Source: Bauldia litoralis (lineage in GTDB: Bacteria > Pseudomonadota > Alphaproteobacteria > Rhizobiales > Kaistiaceae). Taken from it: a stretch of 64,000 bases of DNA. Positions 27,730 to 38,830 of the stretch are shown piece after piece. The translations under genes and the position numbers were made by a program. The first letter of the stretch is position 1; every line of letters begins with the position of its first letter. Where the stretch lies: NCBI RefSeq assembly GCF_900104485.1, contig NZ_FMXQ01000007.1, forward strand, positions 1-64,000, given 5' to 3'. The notes beneath the pieces are model-generated. The model was not told where the DNA came from. It did not search any database and worked only from the letters and a program-made list of their open reading frames with translations.

Positions 27730-30063
27730 ATGGACGCGCGGCGGACGACCGTTTGGATCGGGGTGATCGTTTTACTGCTGGGAGTCGGCGTCCTCGTCTA
27801 TTTCGACTACGGCCTGCCGCCGAAGACCGAACCGGTCCCCGCCACCGCCACGACCAGTGCGCCCGGCGATGTCGACGAGCCCGATGCCGCAGGCGAGGTC
27901 TCGCCCTCCGAAACCGCTGAAAGCGCGCCGTCACCGGCCGAACCGTCGCCCGCCGTGCCTGTCGACGAGGCGGATGTCGAGGTGGCCGAGGGTGCCCCGG
28001 CCGATGCCGGGACGCCGGACGAGGCGGTGGCCGAGACCGTTGCCGAGGCGGCTCCGGAAGACGCGCCGATGCCGGCCGAGGAAGCCGATGGCGCCATGGC
28101 CGAAGGCCCGCCGACCGAACTCCCCAGCATGATCGAGGAAGCCGACGACGGCATGGCCGCAGCGACGCCGGCCCCGGCCGACGAGGCAACCACGGATATC
28201 GCCGACGCAGCGCCGGAGACGGCGCCCGCACCGGCCGTCACCCCTGACGCCGAGGTCGCGGAAGAGGCCCCGGCCGACGCCGCCGAGCCCGCGACCGAAG
28301 TGGCCGCCGCCGCGCCGGGAGACGCTCTTACCCCTGAGGACGAGGCCGCCGAGGTCGTCGCCGATGTTCCGTCGGCCGGGACCGAACCGGAGATGGCGCC
28401 CGCGAGCGACACCGCGGTGCTGGCGCCCGACGCGGCTCCGGACGACGCGACGCCGCCGGACGATGCACCGATGGTGGCCCCCGATACCGCGATGGCTGCC
28501 GATACGCCGGAAGGCGTCGAGCCTGACGCCGCCGTCGGGCCGGCGGAGACCGCGATGGTCGCGCCTGAGGAGACCCCGGAGGATGAGACCCCGCCGGATC
28601 CAGCGGAAGTCGGTGTGCCCGACGCTGCGGTTGATGTGCCGGACGACGAGATGGTGGCGCCGAGCTTCGATATCGTCAGGGTCGAATCGACCGGCGACGC
28701 CGTGATCGCTGGCCTGGCGCAACCCGGCTCGACCGTCGAACTGATGAATGGCGGCGACGCCGTCGCCACGGCGGAGGCCAATGCCCGCGGCGAGTGGGCC
28801 ATGGCGCTGCTCGATCCGCTGGAGCCAGGAGCGCATGACCTCGCGATCCGCACCACCTCGCCGGACAAGGCGTCGGTGATGATCTCCGACCAGCGGGTGG
28901 CGGTGATGGTGCCGGAGTCGCCGACCGAGGAACCGCTTGTCGTGCTCAATACGCTCGACGGTCCGAGCACGATCGTCCAGTTGCCGGAGGCGCCGGCCGC
29001 GCCGGAACCGGCGGAAACGGAGATCGCCGAAGCCCCGGCGGCGGAAACCGTCGTCGCGGAAGCAACGCCGGAAGAGCCGGACACGGCCGCAACGCCCGAC
29101 GACGGCGGTGCACCGATGGTGGCTGCCGCCGAGCCGGCTGCGGCGCCGGAAGCGACGGCGGACGGGATCGAGACAGCCGAGGCAGCGCCCGAAGCATCAC
29201 CGGATGACGTCGCGGTGGCGGACGTGACGCCGGAGTCACCGGCGGACGATACGAAGATGGCCGAGACGGCCCCGGTCGCACCGGCAACCGATGCCGGTGA
29301 GGCAGCCGAGGTCGATATCGCCGCGGCGCCCGCGCCCGAGACCGAGCCGTCGGCGGGCGCACCGGCCGATGGCGACGCCATGAAGACGAACGACGCCGAC
29401 GAAGCGCCGCTCGCCGAAACGACGCCGGAGCCCGCCGGGACCCCGGAGGAACCGGCCGTGGTGGCGGTCGCCGAACCGGAGCCAGAGCCCGAGCCCGAAC
29501 CCGAGCCGGTCATCGTGCCGGAAGTCGTGGTGACGGCGGTCGAGGCGGAAACCACCGGCGCGCTGTTCATCGCCGGGACGGCCGAGACGCCGGAGCCGGT
29601 GCGGGTCTACATGGACGACAAGCTGGTCGGCGAAGCAAAGCCGTCGCCCTCCGGCACGTGGCTGCTCGAGATCAGGCGCGACCTGCCGGCCGGCACCTAT
29701 GCGGTCCGCGCCGACCAGGTCGAGGCCGGGACCGGCAATGTGCTGGCCCGCGCCGAAGTGCCCTTCGAGCGCGAGGTCGAGGTGGCGCTGCTCAAGCCGG
29801 TCGTCGAGTCCGGTGGCTCGGCCGGCGCCGAGATATCCGGTTCGGTCGGCGGTCCCCGGACCCTGATCATCAAGCGCCGCGACAACCTGTGGCGTATCTC
29901 GCGCGAGCTCTACGGCAAGGGCATCCGCTGGTCGACGATCTACCAGGCCAACAAGGACCAGATCCGCAACCCGCGCTGGATCTATCCCGGGCAGGTCTTC
30001 ATCCTTCCGCAGGGCAATATCGCCTGGGAAGACGACCCCGACGCCAAGACCGCGGCGCAGTAG
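27730..30063 (+). CDS. very acidic Ala/Pro/Glu-rich membrane-anchored LysM protein
   Basis: The 777-residue protein begins with a single N-terminal membrane helix (TVWIGVIVLLLGVGVLVYF). Disordered regions of Pro-Ala-Glu-Asp-rich sequence follow (about residues 30-305 and 410-590). They are split by an Ig-like beta domain at about 310-395 (VESTGDAVIAGLAQPGSTVE). A second Ig-like domain lies at about 610-690 (ETTGALFIAGTAETPEPVRV), and a C-terminal LysM domain runs from about 718 (TLIIKRRDNLWRISRELYGK, then WIYPGQVFILP). It probably spans the periplasm and binds peptidoglycan. GGAGAG 5 bases before ATG 27730 fixes the start. A 587-codon open frame on the opposite strand is a composition artefact. 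Confidence 0.88.
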   Translation: MDARRTTVWIGVIVLLLGVGVLVYFDYGLPPKTEPVPATATTSAPGDVDEPDAAGEVSPSETAESAPSPAEPSPAVPVDEADVEVAEGAPADAGTPDEAVAETVAEAAPEDAPMPAEEADGAMAEGPPTELPSMIEEADDGMAAATPAPADEATTDIADAAPETAPAPAVTPDAEVAEEAPADAAEPATEVAAAAPGDALTPEDEAAEVVADVPSAGTEPEMAPASDTAVLAPDAAPDDATPPDDAPMVAPDTAMAADTPEGVEPDAAVGPAETAMVAPEETPEDETPPDPAEVGVPDAAVDVPDDEMVAPSFDIVRVESTGDAVIAGLAQPGSTVELMNGGDAVATAEANARGEWAMALLDPLEPGAHDLAIRTTSPDKASVMISDQRVAVMVPESPTEEPLVVLNTLDGPSTIVQLPEAPAAPEPAETEIAEAPAAETVVAEATPEEPDTAATPDDGGAPMVAAAEPAAAPEATADGIETAEAAPEASPDDVAVADVTPESPADDTKMAETAPVAPATDAGEAAEVDIAAAPAPETEPSAGAPADGDAMKTNDADEAPLAETTPEPAGTPEEPAVVAVAEPEPEPEPEPEPVIVPEVVVTAVEAETTGALFIAGTAETPEPVRVYMDDKLVGEAKPSPSGTWLLEIRRDLPAGTYAVRADQVEAGTGNVLARAEVPFEREVEVALLKPVVESGGSAGAEISGSVGGPRTLIIKRRDNLWRISRELYGKGIRWSTIYQANKDQIRNPRWIYPGQVFILPQGNIAWEDDPDAKTAAQ

Positions 30064-30157
30064 CTGGCGACACGCGCAGTACCGGTTCCGCTGCCCTGCT
30101 CCTTCAGCGGGCAAGTCGGATCTCAGCTTCCTGGACTTTGAGCTCTAGTCGCTCCCT

Positions 30158-30184
30158 GCGCCGGCTGTGTCCGGCGCCGCTTTC
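30158..30184 (+). terminator. likely terminator after the LysM gene
   Basis: The stem GCGCCGG (30158-30164) and CCGGCGC (30171-30177) has a 6-base loop and is followed by CGCTTTCT. It sits about 95 bases past the stop codon. The T-run is short. Confidence 0.5.
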
Positions 30185-30301
30185 TCAAGCCATGTCTCCG
30201 ACGCATCGATCGCCGGAACCGGAATGCCCCTCGAACATTGTGATTGCAACGGTTGGCGGGACGAGCCCGCTCGACCGGCAATCACGAAATTCGAGGTGGA
30301 C

Positions 30302-32407
<2,106 letters not shown>

Positions 32408-32452
32408 ACCCGGGCGGAAACCGGCAGTCTGGAATTTTTCGAGATCGAGGCT

Positions 32453-32486
32453 GGACCATTCATCGTAATTTTGCGATGAATGGTCC
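32453..32486 (+). promoter_or_regulatory. 13-bp perfect inverted-repeat operator of the ArsR-Atm1 operon
   Basis: The arms GGACCATTCATCG (32453-32465) and CGATGAATGGTCC (32474-32486) are perfect reverse complements around the AT-rich centre TAATTTTG. The right arm ends directly before the ATG at 32487. No Shine-Dalgarno sequence fits between them. The AT centre could serve as a -10 region, giving a short or absent leader. This is a strong candidate for autorepression by the downstream ArsR protein. Confidence 0.8.
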
Positions 32487-32816
32487 ATGCAATTCTCGAC
32501 TCAGGACATCCAGCTCGCCGGGCAGATCAAGGCGCTCGGCCATCCGGCACGACTTGCCATCATCAGGGCGCTGATCGCCGCAGGCGGCCGCCAGTGCTGT
32601 TGCGGCGAGATCGTCCGCAACCTGCCGCTCGCCCAGTCGACGGTGTCGCAGCACCTGAAGGTCCTGAAGGAAGCCGGCATCGTCCAGGGCAAGATCGACG
32701 GACCGCGCTGCGCCTATTGGCTGGACAGGACGGTGCTCGCCTCGATCGGCGAGGCGATGACCGGTTTCGAGCGCGCGGCCGGCGCCTGCTGCCAGATGGC
32801 GGAGGCGGAGTCATGA
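32487..32816 (+). CDS. ArsR-family metalloregulator
   Basis: The 109-residue winged-helix protein starts MQFSTQDIQLAGQIKALGHP, with the HTH helix NLPLAQSTVSQHLKVLKEAG and wing GIVQGKIDGPRCAYWL. A Cys triplet in GGRQCCCGEIV, just before the recognition helix, and a Cys pair near the C-terminus (GACCQM) are possible metal ligands. The usual ArsR ELCVCDL motif is replaced by QCCCGEI. The start codon touches the perfect inverted repeat 32453-32486. It overlaps the Atm1-type gene by ATGA, so it likely represses the exporter until a soft metal binds. Confidence 0.88.
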   Translation: MQFSTQDIQLAGQIKALGHPARLAIIRALIAAGGRQCCCGEIVRNLPLAQSTVSQHLKVLKEAGIVQGKIDGPRCAYWLDRTVLASIGEAMTGFERAAGACCQMAEAES

Positions 32817-34726
32817 GCACGGTCGACGCGGCGGACGCCAAGCCGAAGGTCAAGGCGGAATCGGCCTTCGCCACCCTCTATAATCTGTGGCCCTACATGT
32901 GGCCGACGGACCGGCCCGACCTCAAGAAGCGGGTCGCGGTGGCGCTGCTGGTGCTGGTCGCCGCCAAGGTGGTGACGGTCCTCATCCCCTACACCTACAA
33001 GTGGGCGACGGACGCGCTCGTAACCCCGACGCCGGGCGATGCGGCGGCGGTCGGCATGGCGGCGATCCTGACCGTGCCGGTGATGCTGGTCATCGCCTAT
33101 GGCGTCGGCCGCATCCTGATGAATGTCTTCAACAACCTTCGCGACGCGCTGTTCGCCAAGGTCGGGCAGCACGCGGTTCGCCAGCTTGCCTACAAGACCT
33201 TCGTCCACATGCATCAGTTGTCGCTTCGTTTTCACCTGCAGCGGCGCACCGGCGGCATGTCGCGGATCATCGAGCGCGGCACGCGCGGCATCGAGATCAT
33301 CGTTCGCTTCACCATCCTCAACACCATCCCGACGGTGATCGAATTCCTGCTGGCGGCGGTGATCATCACCTGGCAGTTCGACTGGGTGTACCTGGTGGTG
33401 ATCGCGGTGACGGTGGCGCTCTACACCTGGTTCACCGTCAAGGCCTCGGACTGGCGTATCAAGATCCGCCGGGCGATGAACGACTCCGATACCGACGCCA
33501 ACGCCAAGGCGATCGACTCGCTGCTCAACTTCGAGACGGTCAAGTATTTCGGCAACGAGCCGATGGAGGCGCGGCGCTTCGATGGCTCGATGGAGCGCTA
33601 CGAGGCATCCGCCATCCGCATCTGGACGTCGCTGGCCTGGCTGAATATCGGCCAGATCGTCATCTTCACCACCGGCATGACCATCTGCATGGCGATGTCG
33701 GCGGCCGCCGTCCTGCGTGGCGACCAAACGATCGGCGACTTCGTGCTGATCAACGCGCTGCTGATGCAGCTCTCGATCCCGCTGAACTTCATCGGCTTCG
33801 TCTATCGCGAGATCAAGCAGGGCCTGATCGACATCGAGGCGATGTTCGACCTCCTCGACGTCGCGCCGGAGATCGTCGACAAGCCGGACGCCAAGACCCT
33901 CGTCGTTGATGGCGCCACCGTGCGTTTCGACGATGTCGTCTTCCACTACGACGCCGATCGGCCGATCCTCAAGGGCGTCAGCTTCGAGGTGCCGGCCGGC
34001 CAGACCATCGCCATCGTCGGTCCCTCGGGCGCCGGCAAGTCGACCATCTCGCGGCTGCTCTTCCGTTTCTACGACGTGACCGGCGGGCGGATCACCATCG
34101 ACGGCCAGGACGTCCGCGACGTCACCCAGGAATCGCTGCGCGCCGCGATCGGCATGGTCCCGCAGGATACGGTGCTGTTCAACGACACGGTCCGCTACAA
34201 CATCGGCTACGGCCGGACCGAGGCCGACCAGGCGGAAATCGAGGAGGCGGCGCAGACCGCCCAGATCGGCGAATTCATCGCCACGCTGCCGAAGGGCTAC
34301 GACACCGAGGTCGGCGAGCGGGGCCTGAAGCTTTCCGGCGGCGAGAAGCAGCGGGTGGCGATCGCCCGCACCGTGCTCAAGGCGCCGCCGATCCTGATCC
34401 TCGACGAGGCGACCTCGGCGCTCGACATCCACACCGAGCGCGAAATCCAGGCGGCCCTCGACCGGGTGTCGACTGGTCGCACGACGCTGGTCATCGCGCA
34501 CCGGCTGTCGACCGTCATCAATGCCCACGAGATCATCGTTCTCGACAAGGGCATGATCGTCGAACGCGGCCGGCATGACGAATTGCTGGCGCAGGACGGC
34601 CTCTATGCCAGCATGTGGAACCGCCAGCGCCAGGCGGCCGAGGCGATCGAGCGCCTGCACGAGGTCGAGGAGACCGACGCGGAGGGCTTCGTCCGTCGCG
34701 TCCCGGCTCAGCAGCCGGCAGAATAG
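32813..34726 (+). CDS. Atm1-type ABC exporter (half-transporter)
   Basis: The 637-residue protein has a six-helix membrane domain at about residues 35-330 (VAVALLVLVAAKVVTVLIPY; then RRTGGMSRIIERGTRGIE, a marker of the Atm1/HMT1 class). A nucleotide-binding domain follows, with Walker A GPSGAGKST, signature LSGGEKQRVA, and Walker B ILILDEATSALD. It forms a homodimer that exports glutathione-linked compounds or glutathione-metal complexes. The ArsR gene is directly upstream, with ATGA coupling, so a metal-tolerance role is favoured over iron-sulfur export. Relatives in Novosphingobium export metal-glutathione conjugates. Confidence 0.9.
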   Translation: MSTVDAADAKPKVKAESAFATLYNLWPYMWPTDRPDLKKRVAVALLVLVAAKVVTVLIPYTYKWATDALVTPTPGDAAAVGMAAILTVPVMLVIAYGVGRILMNVFNNLRDALFAKVGQHAVRQLAYKTFVHMHQLSLRFHLQRRTGGMSRIIERGTRGIEIIVRFTILNTIPTVIEFLLAAVIITWQFDWVYLVVIAVTVALYTWFTVKASDWRIKIRRAMNDSDTDANAKAIDSLLNFETVKYFGNEPMEARRFDGSMERYEASAIRIWTSLAWLNIGQIVIFTTGMTICMAMSAAAVLRGDQTIGDFVLINALLMQLSIPLNFIGFVYREIKQGLIDIEAMFDLLDVAPEIVDKPDAKTLVVDGATVRFDDVVFHYDADRPILKGVSFEVPAGQTIAIVGPSGAGKSTISRLLFRFYDVTGGRITIDGQDVRDVTQESLRAAIGMVPQDTVLFNDTVRYNIGYGRTEADQAEIEEAAQTAQIGEFIATLPKGYDTEVGERGLKLSGGEKQRVAIARTVLKAPPILILDEATSALDIHTEREIQAALDRVSTGRTTLVIAHRLSTVINAHEIIVLDKGMIVERGRHDELLAQDGLYASMWNRQRQAAEAIERLHEVEETDAEGFVRRVPAQQPAE

Positions 34727-34797
34727 CTGGCTTCACTTCCGGCGCTTTCCGTGCTTTCTAGCGCCGGACGGGGCGGGGACGGGAAGGTTGCGTAAAT

Positions 34798-35499
34798 ATG
34801 GAATCCGTACTCGACTCGATCAGGTCGATGCTCGTGCCGATCCGCAAGGAGGGGTGGCCGTTCATCGCCATCTTCTTCGTCATCGCCCTGCTGCTCGGCC
34901 TGCTCTGGCAGCCGCTGTTCTGGATCGGCCTGGCGCTGACCGGCTGGTGCGTTTACTTCTTCCGCGATCCGCCGCGGGCGGTGCCGCAAGGGGCGGACCT
35001 GGTGATCAGCCCCGCTGACGGGCGGATTTCCTCGGTCGCCAACGTCGTGCCCCCGGACCAGCTTGGCCTCGGCAGCGAACCGCGCCGACGGGTCTCGGTC
35101 TTCATGAATGTCTTCAACTGCCACGTGAACCGGGCGCCGGTTGCAGGGACGGTGTCGAAGATCGTCTACACGCCGGGCAAGTTCCTCAACGCCGAACTCG
35201 ACAAGGCGAGCGAGGACAACGAGCGCAATGCCGTGGTTCTCGACAGCGCCCACGGGCCGGTCGCGGTGATCCAGATCGCCGGGCTGGTGGCGCGACGGAT
35301 CGTCTGCTGGACGGGCGAGGGGGACGTGCTGGCCCCGGGTGAGCGCTTCGGCATGATCCGCTTCGGCTCGCGGCTCGATGTCTACCTGCCGCTCGACGCC
35401 AGCGTGCTGGTCGCCGTGGGGCAGGTCGCGACGGCGGGGGAGACGGTTCTGGCCCGCTTCGACGGCGCCGGCGAGACGCGCCTCGCCAGGGTCGACTGA
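34798..35499 (+). CDS. psd: phosphatidylserine decarboxylase proenzyme
   Basis: The 233-residue protein is the short Psd form with N-terminal membrane helices ([16 protein letters not shown]). [22 protein letters not shown] is followed by [19 protein letters not shown]. The processing site is in [13 protein letters not shown]. Self-cleavage between Gly190 and Ser191 gives the pyruvoyl cofactor. It converts phosphatidylserine to phosphatidylethanolamine at the inner membrane. The pssA gene begins 5 bases downstream, so the two consecutive steps are co-expressed. Confidence 0.95.
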   Translation: MESVLDSIRSMLVPIRKEGWPFIAIFFVIALLLGLLWQPLFWIGLALTGWCVYFFRDPPRAVPQGADLVISPADGRISSVANVVPPDQLGLGSEPRRRVSVFMNVFNCHVNRAPVAGTVSKIVYTPGKFLNAELDKASEDNERNAVVLDSAHGPVAVIQIAGLVARRIVCWTGEGDVLAPGERFGMIRFGSRLDVYLPLDASVLVAVGQVATAGETVLARFDGAGETRLARVD

Positions 35500-35504
35500 C
35501 GCCG

Positions 35505-36380
35505 ATGTCGCTTTTCCAGTCCTTCGATCCCGACGACGAGCCGAAATGGCGACGGTTGCGCCAGTTGCGCGCTGTGCCGATCCGCATGGTGCTGCCGAGC
35601 GTGGTGACGCTGCTGGCGCTTTGCGCCGGGCTGACCTCGATCCGCATGAGCATCGAGGCGCGCTTCGACTGGGCGATCGCCGCGGTCGCCATCGCCGCGG
35701 CACTCGATGGCATCGACGGTCGCGTCGCGCGCTTTCTCAAGTCGACCTCGCGCTTCGGCGCCGAGCTCGATTCGCTGACCGACTTCGTCAATTTCGGCGT
35801 CGCGCCGGCGATCCTGCTCTATGTCTGGGCGCTTGACGATGCCGGCTCGGTCGGCTGGATCGCCGCCCTGATCTTCGCCATCTGCTCGGCGCTGCGGCTG
35901 GCGCGCTTCAACGTCTCGCTGGGCGGGCCGAAAAAGCCGGAATGGCAGTCGAACTTCTTCGTCGGCGTGCCGGCGCCGGCCGGGGCGATGATCGTCTTCC
36001 TGCCGGTCTATCTCGAACTGCTGGGCGCGCCGCACGGCGTCCTGACCGCGCCGCTGGTGATCGTCTACACGCTGGCGATCGCGCTGCTCTTCGTCAGCCG
36101 GGTGCCGACCTGGTCGGGCAAGCTCGTCGGCCGCCAGATCCCGCGCGACATGGTGCTGCCGCTCTTCGTCGTCGTCGTGCTCGTCGTCGCCCTGCTGGTC
36201 AGCTTCCCCTGGGAAACCATGTCGGTGCTGACATTGATGTACCTGGGCGCCTTGCCGCTGAGCTGGCGCTCGTTCCACCGGCACATGGCGAAAGACGCCG
36301 GCCATCCGCCCGAGGCGAATGGCGACGCGATCCCGGAAGGTGGGGACGACCCGGAGTCAGGGCCGCCGCCGGCTCAATAG
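35505..36380 (+). CDS. pssA: CDP-diacylglycerol--serine O-phosphatidyltransferase
   Basis: The 291-residue integral membrane enzyme has the CDP-alcohol phosphatidyltransferase motif DGIDGRVARFLKSTSRFGAE plus LDSLTDFVNFGVAP at about residues 66-100 (D..DG..AR........G...D...D). About eight hydrophobic segments follow. It makes phosphatidylserine, the Psd substrate. It has a Pro/Gly/Glu-rich tail. Its last bases overlap the stop of the convergent RTX gene C by 7 bases. Confidence 0.95.
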   Translation: MSLFQSFDPDDEPKWRRLRQLRAVPIRMVLPSVVTLLALCAGLTSIRMSIEARFDWAIAAVAIAAALDGIDGRVARFLKSTSRFGAELDSLTDFVNFGVAPAILLYVWALDDAGSVGWIAALIFAICSALRLARFNVSLGGPKKPEWQSNFFVGVPAPAGAMIVFLPVYLELLGAPHGVLTAPLVIVYTLAIALLFVSRVPTWSGKLVGRQIPRDMVLPLFVVVVLVVALLVSFPWETMSVLTLMYLGALPLSWRSFHRHMAKDAGHPPEANGDAIPEGGDDPESGPPPAQ

Positions 36381-37237
36381 TCGAGGACGCCGACCTGGAA
36401 GACCGTGTGGTCTATCTTGGCGTCGTTGTTGGTCATGAAGAACGGGATGGCAGCCTGGGCCCCCGAACCATCCGGATCGTAATAGCCGGTACGGCTCGCC
36501 GCATCCCAGAGGATGTGGTCGTTTCCATCCTGCGCCATCATCCCCTTGTGGAACTCAGCCTTGCTGAGCTTGTTGCCGATCGCCGGGAAGATAGCCGAAC
36601 TCAGATAGATCGTGTCGCCCCTGCCGAACTTCTGAATCGTGTCGACATTGTAGTCGGCGCTCAGCGTCGTCGAGAATTGAAAGAAGTCCTTGCCGCGGGT
36701 GTCCTTGAGGTAGTCGTTGCCGTAGCCGCCGTCATTGAGGTCGTTGCCCTTGAACCCGTCGAGCACGTCATGGCCGTCCTTCCCCATCAGGCTGTCGTCG
36801 CCCTTGCCGCCCCACAGGTCCGGATCAGATTTGTCCGAACCTATGATCTTGTCGTCGCCCTTCAGCAGCTTCGACAGTTTCTCGAACGGGTCGCCGATGG
36901 CGTACCACTTGGCCACCTTCTGAACCGAGAGGTCGAGCTTGGTGAATTTGTAGGCGAGTTCGCCATTGACGAAGATCAGGATCTTCTTGACGTTTCCTCC
37001 GGTCGGAACACCAAGCAAATCGTATTTGAAACCGCTGCCGCGAATTTCAAAATCGATATCGAAGGGAATCTTGTTGTCGGGGTCGTCGTTATTGTTGAAC
37101 CCCTGACTGATGACCAATTTTTTCTTGCCGAACGGGCTGAACGACGCCGGTCCAGTGTCGTTATATTCGTTCCCCAGATCGTAGATGTGCGTCCGGTCGA
37201 TTGGATGCCAGGCTCTGAGTTTGATGCCCTTACCCAT
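36374..37237 (-). CDS. RTX-type calcium-binding repeat protein (paralogue C)
   Basis: The 287-residue protein has no signal peptide. The N-terminal 125 residues (MGKGIKLRAWHPIDRTHIYD onward) are unlike the other paralogues. RTX-like repeats follow (LWGGKGDDSLMGKDGHDVL, GFKGNDLNDGGYGNDYL), then FFQFSTTLSADYNVDTI, then YYDPDGSGAQAAIPFF, and a tail ending VGVLDY. The repeats are degenerate compared with paralogue B. Type I export is inferred. GGAGGAGA 5 bases upstream supports the start. Base composition is more AT-rich than in pssA beside it. Confidence 0.78.
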   Translation of the reverse strand: MGKGIKLRAWHPIDRTHIYDLGNEYNDTGPASFSPFGKKKLVISQGFNNNDDPDNKIPFDIDFEIRGSGFKYDLLGVPTGGNVKKILIFVNGELAYKFTKLDLSVQKVAKWYAIGDPFEKLSKLLKGDDKIIGSDKSDPDLWGGKGDDSLMGKDGHDVLDGFKGNDLNDGGYGNDYLKDTRGKDFFQFSTTLSADYNVDTIQKFGRGDTIYLSSAIFPAIGNKLSKAEFHKGMMAQDGNDHILWDAASRTGYYDPDGSGAQAAIPFFMTNNDAKIDHTVFQVGVLDY

Positions 37238-37379
37238 ATTCGTCTCCTCCGACTGCCGACTGACCTGATCGATCAGGAACGGGTTCGTGTTGAGGTGCCG
37301 TTGTTATGGTCGCGGCAAGAGTATGACAGAGGGTGGCAGCCAAGGCCAAATCCGGTTGGCCTCGAGGATCGACGCGCGA

Positions 37380-37583
37380 TCAACTGTTGAGGCGGGAGAT
37401 TTCCTGAATCCGCTGGCGCAGCGGTACGTCGGGAAAACGTTCGCGGAGCATTCTCAGCGTTTCAGACATGCTCGACTGCTTCATCGCAGACAGCACGATC
37501 CGCATCTCGGCGAGGCGTTCCTCAAGCGTCACGCGACCGCGCCAGGACGGGGCATTGGTGGAAAGTGCATTTGCCATTGTCAT
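37380..37583 (-). CDS. small conserved-looking hypothetical protein
   Basis: A 67-residue frame reads MTMANALSTNAPSWRGRVTL, then EERLAEMRIVLSAMKQSS and MSETLRMLRERFPDVPLRQR. It is charged and probably helical, with no signal or membrane segment. GAGG 9 bases upstream of 37583 supports the start. An alternative is ATG 37577. I do not recognise the family. It stands alone between RTX gene C and puuE. Confidence 0.5.
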   Translation of the reverse strand: MTMANALSTNAPSWRGRVTLEERLAEMRIVLSAMKQSSMSETLRMLRERFPDVPLRQRIQEISRLNS

Positions 37584-37807
37584 GCGCCAAGACCTCGGTT
37601 CGAATCGGCTCACGTTAATAGTCCGGCAACAAAGGTTAACGAGCAATGAATGATCTTGTTGGCAGATGCGTAGCCGATCCCTCGGATAGTCGATAAAGCC
37701 TCAGGACTGCCGATCGTTCCCGTCGGCCGGTGCACATCCGGCCTTGCCAAATGGCATGACGCCTGCATTGCTTCCGGCCTGAAATTCGAAACGGGAATCC
37801 CCGGACC

Positions 37808-38731
37808 ATGGACGACGCCTATCCCCGCGACATGATCGGTTACGGCCGCAACCCGCCCGATCCGCAATGGCCCGACGACGCCCGCGTTGCCGTCCAGTTC
37901 GTCGTCAACTACGAGGAGGGTGGCGAGAACAATATCCTCCACGGCGACGCGGCCTCCGAGGCCTTCCTGTCGGAAATCGTCGGCGCGGCGGCATGGCCGG
38001 ACCAGCGGCACATGAACATGGAGTCGATCTACGAATACGGCTCGCGCGCCGGGTTCTGGCGGCTTTGGCGGATGTTCTCCGGCCGCAACATCCCGGTGAC
38101 GGTCTATGGCGTCGCGACCGCGCTGGCGCGAAACCCGCAGGCCGTCGCGGCGATGAAGGAGGCCAACTGGGAGATCGCCAGCCACGGTCTCAAGTGGATC
38201 GACTACAGGGATTACAGCGAGGCGGACGAGCGCGATCACATGCGCCAGGCCATCGCCATCCACACCGAGACGACCGGCGAGCGACCGCTCGGCTGGTACA
38301 CCGGGCGGTCGTCGATCCATTCGATCAAGCTGGCAGCGGAAGAGGGCGGGCTGCTCTATTCGTCGGATTCCTATGCCGACGACCTGCCTTACTGGATCGA
38401 GGGACCGACCGGGCCGTTCCTGATCATCCCCTATACGCTCGATGCCAACGACATGCGCTTCGCCACCCCGCAGGGGTTCAACTCCGGCGATCAGTTCTTC
38501 GCCTATCTCAAGGACTCCTTCGACACGCTCTATGCCGAAGGCGAGGCGGGGGCCCCGAAGATGATGTCGGTCGGGCTGCACTGCCGGCTTGCCGGTCGCC
38601 CCGGACGCGCGGCCGCGCTGGCCCGTTTCCTCGATTATGTTGCCGAGAAGGACCGCGTCTGGCTGCCCCGGCGGATCGATATCGCCTGGCATTGGCACGC
38701 CCATCATCGACCGGAACAGGCCAAGGCATAA
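37808..38731 (+). CDS. puuE: allantoinase PuuE (polysaccharide deacetylase fold)
   Basis: The 307-residue protein matches the PuuE family from its first residues: YPRDMIGYGRNPPDPQWPDD, then VVNYEEGGENNILHGD. EIASHGLKWIDYRDY and LGWYTGRSSIHS follow. The family converts (S)-allantoin to allantoate with no metal-dependent amidohydrolase fold. Other purine-degradation genes (uricase, HIU hydrolase, OHCU decarboxylase) are not in this window, so here it is isolated from the usual operon. The neighbouring genes are unrelated. Confidence 0.92.
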   Translation: MDDAYPRDMIGYGRNPPDPQWPDDARVAVQFVVNYEEGGENNILHGDAASEAFLSEIVGAAAWPDQRHMNMESIYEYGSRAGFWRLWRMFSGRNIPVTVYGVATALARNPQAVAAMKEANWEIASHGLKWIDYRDYSEADERDHMRQAIAIHTETTGERPLGWYTGRSSIHSIKLAAEEGGLLYSSDSYADDLPYWIEGPTGPFLIIPYTLDANDMRFATPQGFNSGDQFFAYLKDSFDTLYAEGEAGAPKMMSVGLHCRLAGRPGRAAALARFLDYVAEKDRVWLPRRIDIAWHWHAHHRPEQAKA

Positions 38732-38830
38732 ACCGGCTATGCTTGCCGGCCGTTTCGTCCGGCAACGAACGGCGCATCAGAACGTTAGCAGTGGCCATTG
38801 GCTGTTTCGCCGAGGTCTTGGGAGAACGCC

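Noticed and set aside
27807-29570. 587-codon Ala/Ser/Thr-rich open frame opposite the LysM gene
   Set aside because: It is the mirror of the low-complexity Ala/Pro/Glu coding sequence and has no ribosome site or recognisable domain.
30167-30301. Catalase extension from 30167
   Set aside because: The added residues have no ribosome site and include the terminator-like hairpin region, so the start is at 30302.
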